A program made the translations under genes and the position numbers. A DNA stretch of 64,000 nt from Morinoia aosen (taxonomy: Eukaryota > Arthropoda > Malacostraca > Amphipoda > Talitridae): contig CM059563.1 in assembly GCA_030386875.1 (NCBI GenBank), positions 46,902,102 through 46,966,101 of the forward strand, written 5' to 3'. The notes under the pieces were generated by a model. The model was given only the letters and a program-made list of their open reading frames with translations. It had not been told where the DNA came from and made no database searches. Every line of letters starts with the position of its first letter. Position 1 is the stretch's first letter. Shown here in pieces: positions 11,950 through 23,699 of the stretch.

Positions 11950-13165
11950 TCAATGTGAAATGATGAACATAAATTTCGTTCAGACACCCTAGTATTTGTC
12001 CATTTAGCCATGACAGTAGCTACTTTGAAACTTCATGAATAGATTTCAACCGTCCTTCTCTTCCGAGACCTGCTGTCATCATGAATTAGAAGTTTACGGT
12101 TAATTTTTATGAACTGTCACGCGGAACTGAGTCCTTTAGACAGTAAGAGAAATCGAAAGTTTCACTCCATGAGTTCGTCACTCAATCGGTGCTTTCATCA
12201 AGTTATCCAGCATCGTTAACAAAGAATGTAACGTCAAGAAAGCTAAAAGGGCAATAATTAAATTGAAAATCAATTTCACTTAAATATTAGATAGAAGTTA
12301 AGGTGGTTATATGAAAGTGAATAGCTGTTTAGTTTCATTTAGAGTGCCGAGCTCTGATTGAAGTGATGATTCGCATGCAAACAACGATATGTCTCAAGCT
12401 CTTCAAGATGATCAAGGAAAACATTTCTTCTCTCGAAATCGAAGCAAGGACTCACACAACAAACGTTCCAATGATATAAAAAATAAAAAATAAAAACCAG
12501 GCGAAAAACAAAACAGATCGCAGTTCAAGAGAACCGAGCTTTCTGCTGCAGATCTTTAGATGGAGGCACAAAAGACTTCTTCCGACCGAATGAAGTGCTA
12601 AGACCTCCAGGAACGAAAAGAAGGACTGAAGCACCTCTGAAGGACTCCACGGCCGATTTGCAAATGAGTTCTTATATCAAAAAGATATATCATTTCTAGA
12701 CACGGGTGCCCTCCACTGGAGACCAGAAATGTTTTACAGACACCCCATTTCTGCGCTAAAATATTAACGCTTGAACTTCAAGTCTGTGAAGTCAGAGGAC
12801 AGTTTTAGAAGGGAAATCCTCTGTGAATTTGAGCCAATGATGTATATACACAGCTCCAAATCACACTCGTCATTTTGGAAAGTATGTATTTGCTTGCAAA
12901 ACCCACTAACGGAACAAATAATCATGAACAGCGAAAAATGTTAAGCCTTCTACAGTCTGAGCTGCACAACCTGGAGTACTCAATATACGAGTCTGCTTTG
13001 TTTTCCCACAACGTAGGAATTGAAAAATAATTCGGGTTAGGAGAACATGCAGAAAAACTCAGTACTGATTCAAATTTACTACAAACTCGTGAATATTTTG
13101 AATGCTTTACAGAAGAAATTAATGTACACGTTCAAAGATTTTTTCACAGGTTTGGAAGATTTAGG
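11950..13165. other. AT-rich unique sequence, no gene seen
   Basis: No repeats, RNA genes or protein families are recognised. The right boundary is the start of the Tc1-like fossil. Confidence 0.45.
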
Positions 13166-13172
13166 TACATTG

Positions 13173-13205
13173 TACATTACCTGGCCAAAAAATTAATCGC
13201 ACCCA
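13173..13205 (+). repeat. Tc1/mariner left terminal inverted repeat
   Basis: After a TA dinucleotide at 13173-13174 comes cattacctggccaaaaaat and then taatcgcaccc. This matches the known Tc1-type end (a cctggccaaaa core followed by a cgcacc block). It lies about 150 bp upstream of the transposase remnant, the usual spacing. I could not find the matching right end downstream, so the element appears truncated. Confidence 0.75.
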
Positions 13206-13329
13206 GATAATGTGTTGTTACGATTTAAGCACTTTTTTACACGTTTCCTCATAGCTGAATTGAATAAAAATAAGGTAATGTTAGTTGATTCCAGCATCAC
13301 TGATAGTAAACTCTCTCCACGACGACAAG

Positions 13330-13965
13330 CATGAAGAACATTCCCGCAGGTAAAAAGTCTTTTAACAAACTTTTGTCTTCGACAAAGAACAGGGTAAGGT
13401 GGTGGACTAGGCTGAGAAATCCGTCAGAAAGTGTCTCAAACAATGGTCAATGGACTAAGTTCGGTACAAAAAACACTTGCTAACTTGAAAAAGGAGGAAA
13501 GTGCAGTTATTCAGAGGTGTTTAAGGCAGAGCCATAATTCTGTACACTCGCGACAGGCGTTCTCTCAAGCGATTGGTGAAAGCCAGCCGGCTGAGGCAAA
13601 AAATTTTACAGCTGACCAACAGCCTCAACGAAAGTGCTAAGAAAATTTCTGCTCGCATCACGCTCCTAGAGCTAACGGAAATGGGTTTGAGAAGTTACGT
13701 TCTCTCCAGGAAAACATTGGTCAGTTAAGCTAATCAAGCCATATGGCTCCAATTAGAAGAAGACAACATAAGTAGACTTACGAGCAAAAGAAACACGTCC
13801 TATAGGTAAATGAATCGAGGATTACTTCGTTACATAGAGATGGCAGAGTTAAAGTAAGACAGGAAGCCTATGAAAATTTGGACCCTTGAAGCACCGCTAC
13901 GACAGTACAAGCGTTCGGGGTAGTGTTATGATATGGGGTGCTTCACAGGATAAGGTACCCCTTCA
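13330..13965 (+). pseudogene. Tc1-like transposase, frameshifted and truncated
   Basis: Tc1 transposases bind the terminal repeats with paired helix-turn-helix domains and cut and paste DNA at TA sites using a DDE catalytic domain. Pieces of one are readable in shifting plus-strand frames. A LRNPSES segment near 13415 fits the end of the first DNA-binding region. A segment reading SAKKISARITLLELTEMGL at about 13628-13686 resembles the second helix-turn-helix. RDGRVKVRQ near 13840 and GSVMIWGAS at about 13920-13950 match the conserved catalytic-core block normally read as GGGSVMVWG. At least two frameshifts and in-frame stops (for example before ANQAIW, near 13727) break it. The part with the last catalytic acidic residue and the right inverted repeat is missing. 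It is a dead fossil. Confidence 0.75.
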
Positions 13966-14039
13966 AAGGTCAGGATAAGGTTCGGCAACCTTGCACAGTA
14001 ACAAATTGAAATATCGCAATTATCTCAACAATAAATTGT

Positions 14040-14082
14040 TTAAAATTGTTTAAATTTAAAATTTAAATTTAAACATCCCAAA
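14040..14082. other. AT-only palindromic stretch
   Basis: A run of overlapping aatttaaa and tttaaattt units here can pair with itself. It lies between the end of the Tc1 fossil and the next retroposon. It may be the decayed junction of a lost insertion or simply low-complexity DNA. Confidence 0.3.
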
Positions 14083-14117
14083 TGACCAAATGCACTCGCC
14101 TATGGGTTCATCTTCTA

Positions 14118-14982
14118 TGTTAAACCTTCGGAACCATAGCGGAGTTGATCTCCAGAGAAAGAGGAAGGCACTATTTAGCACAAAACTAAGGAAACGGGAA
14201 GTCTATACACATGGTTTATCTACACCCAGCGCATAGAAAGAGTAACATTAAAAAATTATCTGAAAAAATATATAGGCCGAATAGGAAACTAAAATGATAG
14301 GCACTAGCTAGGGGCTGAAGCGAACAAAGGTGATTCGTAAGAAAATAAAAATTATTGTGGTACAACAAAAAGCCTGTTTAACCCTTTGTCTACCAAAACT
14401 CAAAAAGTTTAAGAAGAAGTTTTCAGGAACGAATATTTTTCAGTACCCTGAAACATCAGTGAAATTGTCGAAGCGTGGTTTTTTTCTGCATAAGCATGTG
14501 CTTATTTCTTTTTCAAACGAAAAAATTATGCTTCTTCAAAAATGTATCCCTCACCATGACAAATTTTTTACTCCAAAAAGATGATGGAAAATATGAGAAA
14601 AATATCAATTACATTGAAAAAACATTTGAAAAATTTTGCTCAAGATAAATAAAAAAGGTATTAAATGTGTTGCGCCGATCATGAACTTGAACAGAATGCA
14701 AATTAATAGCAAATTGCACGTCCAATACTTTTGGAATTGCTAAAAACATAGTTGCATGAATGCTATTAATTGCCCTAACTTTGCCATTTAGTTCACAACA
14801 TTTCCCTGCTCGTTAAATTAACTTAGAATTTTGTTTCTTTCTCAAAACTGGAAACACTAGTCATCTTGGCACTGGAGTTACCGTCAGAAGACAAAGGATT
14901 AACCACCAGCTCGATTGCTCACGTCTTCCCCGTGGGAGTGTTGATTCCCATTGATATAATAGTGGTGCCCTCCTGAGGGGAG
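14118..14982 (-). mobile_element. retroposon family A, copy split by a nested element
   Basis: The left part (14118-14381) follows the family order: the ttaaaccttcgg edge, gagaaagaggaaggcac, tctatacaca, cgcatagaaa, and acaacaaaaagcctg. The right part (14899-14982) resumes exactly where the family should: cagctcg, tcttccccgtgggag, tgttgattcccattgat, ataatagtggtgccctcctg, then aggggag. Removing 14382-14898 plus one TTAA rejoins the two halves without loss, so a later insertion interrupts the copy. Confidence 0.8.
14378..14902. mobile_element. piggyBac-type non-autonomous element (MITE) in TTAA
   Basis: A 517-bp insert (14382-14898) is bounded by TTAA on both sides (14378-14381 and 14899-14902). 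Its ends are inverted: ccctttgtct at the left and agacaaagga at the right, matching at 9 of 10 positions. TTAA duplications with ends beginning CCC/CCT are the hallmark of the piggyBac superfamily. The interior is AT-rich and has no transposase. The 84-codon frame that begins before the element (14330) and runs into it is unrelated. A non-autonomous copy mobilised in trans is the simplest reading. Confidence 0.8.
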
Positions 14983-14984
14983 AA

Positions 14985-17900
14985 CTGTGACACCTATTGC
15001 TCACTCACGCAGGTTTACTGTATTTTTAATACCCCCATCCCAAATGAACTAAAATATGTATCAATTAATTATACATGAGTAAGGATCACAGGTAGCCAAG
15101 TACTTCACCACACTTGTGCAAAACATTAATTGTCCCAGTGACCAACTGAATGCAGGCAAATCTTCAGTTTTAATGAGTTTCTCACTGCAACTACTAAATT
15201 CCAAGGTGACACAATAAGATGGTTATGAAATCAAAACATTTTAGATGAAAATTGTTCAATTATTTCAAACAGCCCTTTTCAATTCAGCCTTCGAAGTGTT
15301 AATCAAAATCAACGTCTGTTAAAAAAATTTGTAGGCTAAAGAAAATTAACATATCCTAAAAAATCCTAAAGCGGTTTTGACTTGAGAAATGCTTTTTGAA
15401 TACATACCAGTCGTCATACACGGTTCAAACTTTCTCTTCTTATAGCGCATTTGTAACACGTGCGCATTCCCTTCACGTACCTCATACCAGCTCAATTAAA
15501 AGATGAGGGAACTTTAGAATGGAGCTCTGAAAACGAGGAATTTATGCACAAGTTTAGCGTGTACCAGTCACAACCTGCCTTCAACACCTCTGCCACAACA
15601 TACGTCTAGAATGCGTGGTGAATGGCTATTGGTTATACATGTATTGCATTACGCTGTTAGTAAGTGCTAAGAGTTTCATACATATTGGAAATTATACGAA
15701 CTGTGAACACCGTTAAGGAATACGGATAAAGTTTTCCATATCGAGAATCAATTGCGTGGTGCAAACTATATTACACTATAGATAGCTGCACTTCAAAGTA
15801 GTACTCAACCTCATCGTTGAAGCTGAAACAGTGCTCGTTGACCATCAGTGGTCATAAGCTACATTTTTATGCATACTTAACCAAAACCAGATGATGTGAC
15901 TTTTCAATTAGTTTTTCGTCCATTTGAAAGTTGAACGGTGAAATTGAGTTCAATTTCAGATGAATTTTAAACATCAGTTTAACCCGCGTTACTTAACATT
16001 TAAAAGCGTTTACTTATCCCGCTCTCATTCAAGAACTTGCTACCCTCAAGTCAACCACGTACCACCCTCATGCCAAATGCAACTCACGTCATACGGCATC
16101 CCTCTTCCGACAGTCACCCAGATGTTTTCAAGTCAGGTTTGCAGAAGAACGCTTATATCTCCAGATCACCTTTACATATCGACCAATCCTGCACTGCACA
16201 TCACCATCATTTTGAAGCAATTCTTTCTTGGAACACCTCCCGCCAAAAAAATGTAGTTGTACCGACCTCGACTGGTTTTAAAGGCTGTTCATATACTTGA
16301 CGTCACGAATGTTAGCATCGCATACAGGTAACCAGCTCGGAAGCAAAGATTTTTTCTACAGCTCGCGTAGGTAGTCTAAGATTTTTTTTAAATAACCTAC
16401 TTTTCTGTAGGTTAAAATAACACGACCGCGAGAATAATAAATTACTAACCTCAACACACACGGCGTTCTGCAACAACGTTGAGCCTGACCGCATGATTAA
16501 ATTTACATTCGAATTTCAGTGTCAGCAAAGCTCTCTATACCTCGTCGGAAGCGGCATGCAAAAATTGAATGTAATGATACGGCATACGGAGTATTGTGCC
16601 TCGAATATTACCTTGCACAGAACTTCAATTCGAGCATTACTGTCACAAAAGATCGGTGCGCACGTTCCATCTATTACATTAGACGCTGAGAGCTTGGCAA
16701 AATTGGCCTCGAGGGAAATGACTCATTTTCATGGACGATTAATGGAGGTTATTCGGGCAGAGATCAATTCGGTGATCATTAAAATGAACCCAACAAATGG
16801 AGGCTTTCTTGAGCCCAGAATGAACTGCGAGACAAAGCTGCGCTGCAACAAAGACCTCCAAGATAAAGAACACGAAGCAGAAGGCGCTTGACTTTGCAGC
16901 AAAGCTTCTCGGGCCAAAATGTTCCCAGTCGGAGTTATTTCAATGGCAGAAATACGTGCAGAGTACTTTTTATAATTCACTGAGACCAAGACTCGAAATG
17001 TCGGGCGCATGAATAATTATAGTGCAGTGGTAGAGTAATACACTTAGAAAGTTTCTAACCACGTTTTGAGAACAGGCATTTACAAGCGTGACCGAGGTAT
17101 CACAACTACAAAGTGATTCCATAAAGCGGAACTTGCGTCTTTGAAAAGCTTAATGTTATGCTTTCTAGTTCACGTCAGCCACGAATTACTTACCCATCAA
17201 TGTTTCGAAATTACCGAGCAGGACTTTGAGCATGAATGCAATGTTAGAGAAATTCAAATGCAGTCTCTAGTTGCAAAGTTGAAAAGATTTGCGTGGCATA
17301 AAGACGGTACGAATATAATGCAATAAATTCACTCATTTATGTAACTAGTAAAATTGTGCTTCTTGAAATAATGCCTTAAATGAACTAGCAGAGCTGTTAT
17401 ACATATTTATGGCGACAGTACCTATTAGAGAGGAATACGGAAGTACAGTGAATTGCTACGAAAGCGTAATTTCTCTCAAAAAGTGAGAGTCTTAAATTCA
17501 TGAATAGAAAACTTACAAGTTTTAAACGGCTAGTTCTAATGAAGATTTAAAATCACTAAATAATTCGAATCATAAAGATGAACACTTACGGTTGCTGAGC
17601 ATCTAAGCAAAGGGGATTCACGATGTACAAACCTGCAAAGAAAAAGGACACTTGTTAGAGGGCGTCTCGGTGGATAATGCTTAGTAACCACGAAAAACAA
17701 TTGGAAACGAAATAATGGAACCAATCTGATGGCATCGTTTCCGATGAATACCTTACTAATTGACTACAGTAGTCTCTGTACTCATATTGAATAGAGCATT
17801 TTCAGTTTACAAGCGATAAAATTTTAACGTAACTTAAAAATTCCTTTCTTCACATGATGTACTCGTAATTCTAATTTTTACGTAATGTAAACAGAAATTA

Positions 17901-18400
17901 AATTCTAAAACTTAAAATCAAATCTGCAAAAAAGATCGATATGGACATTCGACAACGGCGCAAAATTAAAACTCCTAAACAAAAAAAAAAGAATAAAATG
18001 ATGAAATTCAACATTCGATGAAGTCAAATTTCATTACCAAAAAAATACATCCAATTTTCACGAGTTTCCTGTGATGAATCCAGTCGTTCCACAGGCGCGA
18101 AAAGGTTCCGAAGACGACAAATTCAAAATAAAACAAAAATTTTACACTTTAGGATAAGAACATCAACATCGAAGATATCGAAAAACCCCGAATTATCAGA
18201 CACTAAATTCACAACGACCTCCGGATATTTTATAGCTCCAAATAAAACAAGTCGACGTGCATACTAACGTGCATCTATCAATTTTTCAAAGGGCTGCGTA
18301 AAATTTGTAGTAAAATAGAAAAGCACGGCAGTAAATCCTAAAAAATGGCAACGCATCGGGTAGCCTTTCTGGACGCGGCCAAATTAAGGATTTATGCAGA
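14985..18400. other. unique sequence, no gene seen
   Basis: A long AT-rich stretch without tandem repeats or recognisable families. The longest frame is 132 codons (16493-16891, plus), overlapped by a 93-codon minus-strand frame. I know no family like it, and a frame this long is expected about once by chance in a window of this composition. Shorter frames at 15960-16300 and 17141-17326 are equally unsupported. Confidence 0.4.
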
Positions 18401-18470
18401 CATCGAAACGCAAATCAGAATTTTGGCGACGAGCATAAAGACGATAATGAGTCCAGAGGAGGATGGATGA

Positions 18471-18484
18471 GGGGGGGGGGGGGG
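18471..18484 (+). repeat. G14 homopolymer
   Basis: Fourteen consecutive G residues are followed by tgtgtggagtgggtgggtg. This purine-rich tract could form quadruplex or triplex structure and is likely to vary in length. Confidence 0.9.
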
Positions 18485-18519
18485 TGTGTGGAGTGGGTGG
18501 GTGCAGTGGGAGCTATTTT

Positions 18520-18690
18520 GAGGGACGGCAGCTCACAGATCCCCAACTGAGGGACGTCAGGGCTGATCCCAATCTGAAGGACGGCAGCCCGGATCCCTAA
18601 CTGACAGGCAGTAGCACAGATCCCAAGCCGAAGAACTCAGCCCATATCCCTAACTGAAATAATATTCCCATATTCCTAAATGACGAAACC
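18520..18690. repeat. degenerate tandem repeat, unit about 35 bp
   Basis: Four to five decayed copies of a unit built from gacggcag, a gatccc block and aactgaggga are visible. The array lies just to the left of the next, much more homogeneous minisatellite but shares no motif with it. Confidence 0.6.
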
Positions 18691-18751
18691 CTAGGTTAAA
18701 TCGAAGTGCAGATGGTTGGATGTTCACCAGAACTAGTATCCTTTCGAATGT

Positions 18752-19250
18752 AAGTGATACGAGTAGCGTAAGTGATACGACCAGCGTAATAGTGATACGA
18801 CCAGCGTAATAGTGATACGACCAGCGTAATAGTGATACGAACAGCGTAATAGTGATACGAACAGCGTAATAGTGATACGACCAGCGTAATAGTGACACGA
18901 CCAGCGTAATAGTGATACGAACAGCGTAATAGTGATACGACCAGCGTAATAGTGATACGACCAGCGTAATAGTGATACGACCAGCGTAATAGTGATACGA
19001 CAAGCGTAATAGTGATACGACCAGCGTAATAGTGATACGACCAGCGTAATAGTGATACGACCAGCGTAATAGTGATACGACCAGCGTAATAGTGATACGA
19101 CCAGCGTAATAGTGATACGACAAGCGTAATAGTGATACGACAAGTGTAATAGTGATATGACAAGCGTAATAGTGATGCGACCAGCGTAATAGTGATAGAT
19201 ACGAGCAGCGTAACGGGGGTACTAGCAGCGTAATAGTGATACCAGTCCAA
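18752..19250. repeat. 20-bp minisatellite, about 24 copies
   Basis: The unit gtgatacgaccagcgtaata repeats with exact 20-bp periodicity. A few point variants occur, such as gaacag or gacaag for gaccag. The right end decays from about 19140. Because 20 is not a multiple of three, all three minus-strand frames stay open (136-188 codons). Those predicted repeat proteins are not credible genes. Confidence 0.95.
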
Positions 19251-19264
19251 GTAGTGTAGCAACG

Positions 19265-21700
19265 ATACGAGCGTCTATCTTGCCAAAACGTGAGCAGTTA
19301 CTACAGCGCCGCACAACGTGAATTGATTACTTATTCTTGCATACCAATGCGACTGGTATTAAAGCAACGATATTCGTAAGAGGTTAGGCAACCCGACTGG
19401 TCAGCGTATGAAAGTTTCATTATAATCTCGTCGAATATGCCGGATTACACGGAAGTATAATTACATTCGTAAGTGGTTCGAGGTGCGCTACTAACAGCTG
19501 TTACATATAATACACCTGATGTGATGAAGGTAGTTTATGAAACTAGGTAAAACCTGATAAAGTAGTTGATGTTGAAAAAGAACCAGTGATCCAAAATTAA
19601 TTATGGTCCAGAACGAAACAGAAAAATAAACCTAGTAAATATGAACAGAAAAGAGGGCTTTATCAAAGTCTGCCTAAAGCTATGTTAATTTGAGAGGCAC
19701 GTCTTACATATCATCTATACACCTGTTGTGCCCTTTAATTATATCCTCGTATGTACGTATGGGTAGATATTAGACCACACCACACACGCATGCAACACAA
19801 ACAGACCACACACGCATGCAATACAAACAGAAGTCATTCGAAATCACTCACCATTCTACGCAAGTGTGATCCGGTAGACGCTACATTCAAACAACATACA
19901 TCATCCTCAAGCACGTCACTTTTCCAATAGCTATTTAATATGTTCTCAAGAATAAATGATAGGTTTTGTCAATATAAACGACCAACCCACGCGAACGCAG
20001 AGAACTTATGACAGTAGGTGCAATTATTCACTCATATTCAATGTTAAAGGGAACTCATTTCGGTTTCCTAAACGAATCAATGTTCATGAGGCTGGAAAAC
20101 TTTACCCAGGTGTCGAATTTTCTACCAATTTACTCCATCGTAGCGGTACAGCCGGCACTAACTTTTCAAGCCTACTTGACTACACTACGTACAATAGATC
20201 TGCCAACAGCATTCATTGAATAATTATTGAATAAAGCTGTCAGTTACTAGTGTGTAATCATCACGCACTCAGCTGCTGATGAAATGAGGGAAGCAGCCGA
20301 GCAAAGCGCACTATTATTTCAAGTTATTGATTCGAAAGCGATGTGTTACTGAGCAAGGGATTTAGAGCGCGCCATTTCAGAAAATATAGGTGTGTACAAG
20401 CGAATTCTCATTTCAAAAATATGGTAGCCCAACTTGACCCACCCAAAGGATCACAGCCATCATTTCCACATCACGACTGAATATAACGAACTATTAGAGA
20501 TTTATTTTCATAAGAAACTGAACTTTAGCGTAATGAGGGCTACGATTGTCATAGACTTGACTTCTTCCCAAAGCGCCAGAAATGAAATAAACTGTACGAA
20601 ACGTAGTCAGAATGATCGCTACTGGAGGCGTTGCTGGAAGAAAAGAAGTCAGCCTAAAGCCAAGTTAATTGCTAACATTAGGCGCCGTGGGCTTCACGCT
20701 ACCGCTACCGGCAAGTTAATACCATGCAAGTTAATATGATAATCGAGTCGAAAAGAGTCGCTTATGTTCCGTAGACTTTCAGCGCAGATTGCCGGGCCTG
20801 CGAGGCAAGTTACGGCAATGCTTCAGTGCTTCGATCGATGAATAAGCTCGTGATGCTCGGCTAATACGGAAAAATAGGAATAATAATTATTCAATACTTG
20901 GAAATAGTGGGGAAAAAATGTATTCACTATTTGATATCTGACAAATAGAAAGTATAGGTAAAAAATATTGAAAATTGAGAATTAAAAACTAAAGAGAAAT
21001 TCGAATGAATAATTAACTGATTGCTGGAATCACGAATGCCTTTTAACTGATGATGGAAATCAGAAATAATAATAAGACAAACAAAAACGAGAATCAAGGA
21101 TAATAATAAATTAAATGTGCACTGTACGAATAACTAGTAGCTAATTCAATAACGGAAATTAAGAAAAATAATTCAGCTTGAGAAACGATAAATTCTGGAC
21201 AGACTTGACGAAACTTGAACAAAATACAATTACGTATTAGACTGTTAAATTCTAAAATAAATGCACTGAAACAAAAACTACTGAACCCGAAATAAATAAA
21301 ACCATGAAGGACGGAAACGTAACCCGGTAATGTTTCCACCACGACAGCTCTCATGATGCATCAGACAGAGCAAAGACAGCAAGCACGTCAAATTAAAATG
21401 CAGATCTACTTCGAAATAATATTTCTCACAGCAACAAAAGGCACAAACACAAGCGTGTAAATTTCACACTATTTGATCGCATAAATAACTGCCCCGTCTA
21501 AAATACTTGTCATACACTTTTTCTGCTCCCATCGACTGTTTTGAGCGCATCCGTGAGAAAAGTTCCGTGGATACAGTGAACAAAAACACAAACCATTTTC
21601 CTACGTTAACCTGCAGGAAAATGTGAGCCTTGTGAAAAAAGCAACTCTATATAAATAAAATCGGAAACGGCCTTAAGCAAAGTTGCTATCACGATGCGTA
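19265..21700. other. unique sequence with one short tandem pair
   Basis: At 19773-19826 a 27-bp unit (accacacacgcatgcaa followed by acaaacag) occurs twice. Otherwise this is AT-rich unique DNA. Two overlapping plus-strand frames at 19956-20223 and a 101-codon frame at 20434-20739 are not recognisable. Confidence 0.45.
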
Positions 21701-21714
21701 GGGCAACGTATGAA

Positions 21715-22084
21715 CTATTATTATTATTATTATTATATAAGAAAGTTTTAGCCTCCCTTAATTGCACGACAAAGATGTTCTAAGAGAGGAAGGAGGAAGG
21801 CACCATTTTGTATGGAGTTGAGGGAACGCGGAATCTTTGCACAAAGTGCACAGAAACAGGAAGCTAAGAAAGAAGTTCATGAAACAAGAAAAAGTTGAAG
21901 AAGAAAGTAGTAGGTGCTGAAAAACAGGACAGCAGTGAACCGAAAAAAGATGGTCCGTAACAAAACAAAAACCTATTCTATTTCAACAAAAAGAAGCCTA
22001 CCTAACCTTTAGCTCAGGCCCTCACATAGTCCCACTGGGAGCGCTAATTCCCATAGATACAATACCTTTATCCCCCCTGAGGGG
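21715..22084 (-). mobile_element. retroposon family A, best-preserved copy with target-site duplication
   Basis: This copy is flanked by a perfect 14-bp duplication, gggcaacgtatgaa, at 21701-21714 and 22085-22098. Directly after the left duplication comes a (TAT)n-type tail (21716-21736), then the conserved body: agcctccctta, gagaggaaggaggaaggcac, aggaagctaagaaagaagtt, tggtccgtaacaaaac, gcctacctaacc, and a right end with cctgagggggg. A simple-sequence tail beside one duplication marks the 3' end of a target-primed retroposon, so sense is the minus strand. The body is about 350 bp with no open frame, like a SINE or a short LINE-derived element. I see no convincing RNA polymerase III boxes. Confidence 0.85.
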
Positions 22085-22099
22085 GGGCAACGTATGAAA

Positions 22100-22950
22100 A
22101 TATTACGAAAGGATGAAGGAAAGCTCGTGTCAATATATAAAATATACGTGAGACTCACACGAACGCTAACAAATTCTAATCCATCTGAAGTGATACTAAG
22201 CGGCGATGGCTAATGAACAAACGGAAACGGTCCGCTAAAGAAATGAGGCTTTTGTGGGCTAACAGATCTTCACATTGGAACACTTAACGGAGCAACAATC
22301 ATGGTAAATTTTTCGCTAAACGCAAAAAAAAAGAACACAGTTCCGAAATTTCACAAAGATGGGATTAAATGCATTATTGTAAAAATGAATTTACCTGTGA
22401 ACCACGTAAAAGTTTCTTATCGGTCTAGGAGAGTCAAACTCTTACGGTCGCGCCCGCCTCAGGAACACGGCACAGCCTCACCATCGCCTCAGGCTCTCAG
22501 AAGCACAAGCAAAACCTTTGATGCAGCAGCGCAACCCGGACTTGTGGCTTATGAAATACTACCTCCACCCCAGGATTGGAGAGGAATACACAATAGTGAA
22601 ATAGTGTGAAAAATGGTCAGAGTTAAATTTCCCCCAATAGCGAAGTTCCATTATGCAGCTATACGAGAAACACGGAAAGTCGCCCTGGAAGAAAAAAATG
22701 TTAATGCAAATATAAACGATTGGGGCACCTGAGGGAAATACCATAAGGCGGGTGACAACATTTTTCAGCTAGATACATTTTTTTAAATAAATAAACGCTG
22801 TTTTACCAAGTTTTAACGCTATTTTCGATTCTTCATTGTCATTAAAATTACGAAATGTTATGTCAGTTTACATTGCAAAAAATTCATGTAAACAGACGTT
22901 AAATTGCAGAAGCGTAATATGATAAGTGTTCATATTAAAAACACTCATCC
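22100..22950. other. unique sequence, no gene seen
   Basis: AT-rich, with a more GC-balanced patch at 22430-22560 inside a 102-codon plus-strand frame (22301-22609). The frame is not recognised. Confidence 0.4.
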
Positions 22951-22968
22951 GGCTAGAGAAAATATAAG

Positions 22969-23332
22969 ATTTTAAGATAGTTTAATTAACCATAAAAAAG
23001 TTGTTTCCAATAGAAGAAGGGAAAGACACATTTAGTATGGAATTAAGGGAACAAGGAAACTATTCATGGTGTGTCCCCCACAGCATGCGTGTACTGAGAG
23101 CACGATTGACGGAAGTTTAGGAAACGAGATAAAAGTTGAAAAAGTAATTGATCTTGAAAAAGGACAAGTGATCCGAATAAACAATTGTCAATAACGAAAT
23201 CAAAAAAATAAATCTATTATATTTAAACAGAAATAGGACATTGTCTGATCCCAAGTTCAAGACTTCGCATTTTTCTCCTGGGAACGCCAATTCCTATCGA
23301 GACAACAGTTGTATTCCCTTGTGGGGCGACTG
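22969..23332 (-). mobile_element. retroposon family A, copy with imperfect target-site duplication
   Basis: The order matches the family: gaagaagggaaagacacatt, tagtatggaattaagggaac, gtgtgtcccccaca, aaacgagataaaagttgaaa, and cctgggaacgccaattccta. The flanks share a diverged duplication, agagaaaatataag (22955-22968) against gaagaaaattatag (23332-23345). The copy is more diverged than the one at 21.7 kb. Confidence 0.75.
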
Positions 23333-23699
23333 AAGAAAATTATAGTGAATAGATGAATGATAGTCTAAACATAAAACTTAGCCTTAGAACAAATTTTCAC
23401 GCTGATGCAGCTGCACATACGGTAGACGATCAACAGGCATTTGTTGAAAGTGACGGGTAACGCAGAAGAAAATGAAGGATATTCCATTTCGAAAAACGAA
23501 AAATTTGAGGAATAGTGTCACATGTGGATTACTAGTACAGGAAACAATCGAACTGAGCCGTGATTTAAAAAAACGTACAGAAGAGACAAAGTCTATCAAA
23601 TAGCTCAAAATTCCAGTAAATATGCGAAAAATAACGCAAGACAAGAACACTCTGACGTCTTGTCACTCAGTGAGAGAGAGGCGCAGGAACCGCCACAAA

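Noticed and set aside
16493..16891. A 132-codon plus-strand gene
   Set aside because: No family resemblance. About one frame of this length is expected by chance in the window, and an overlapping minus-strand frame is almost as long.
18752..19250. CRISPR array
   Set aside because: There are no unique spacers between repeats, unit spacing is exactly head to tail, there are no cas genes, and the context is eukaryotic. The same holds for the other arrays.
18650..19262. Three overlapping minus-strand repeat proteins of 136-188 codons
   Set aside because: A 20-bp unit without stop codons keeps all three frames open, so the frames only restate the DNA repeat.
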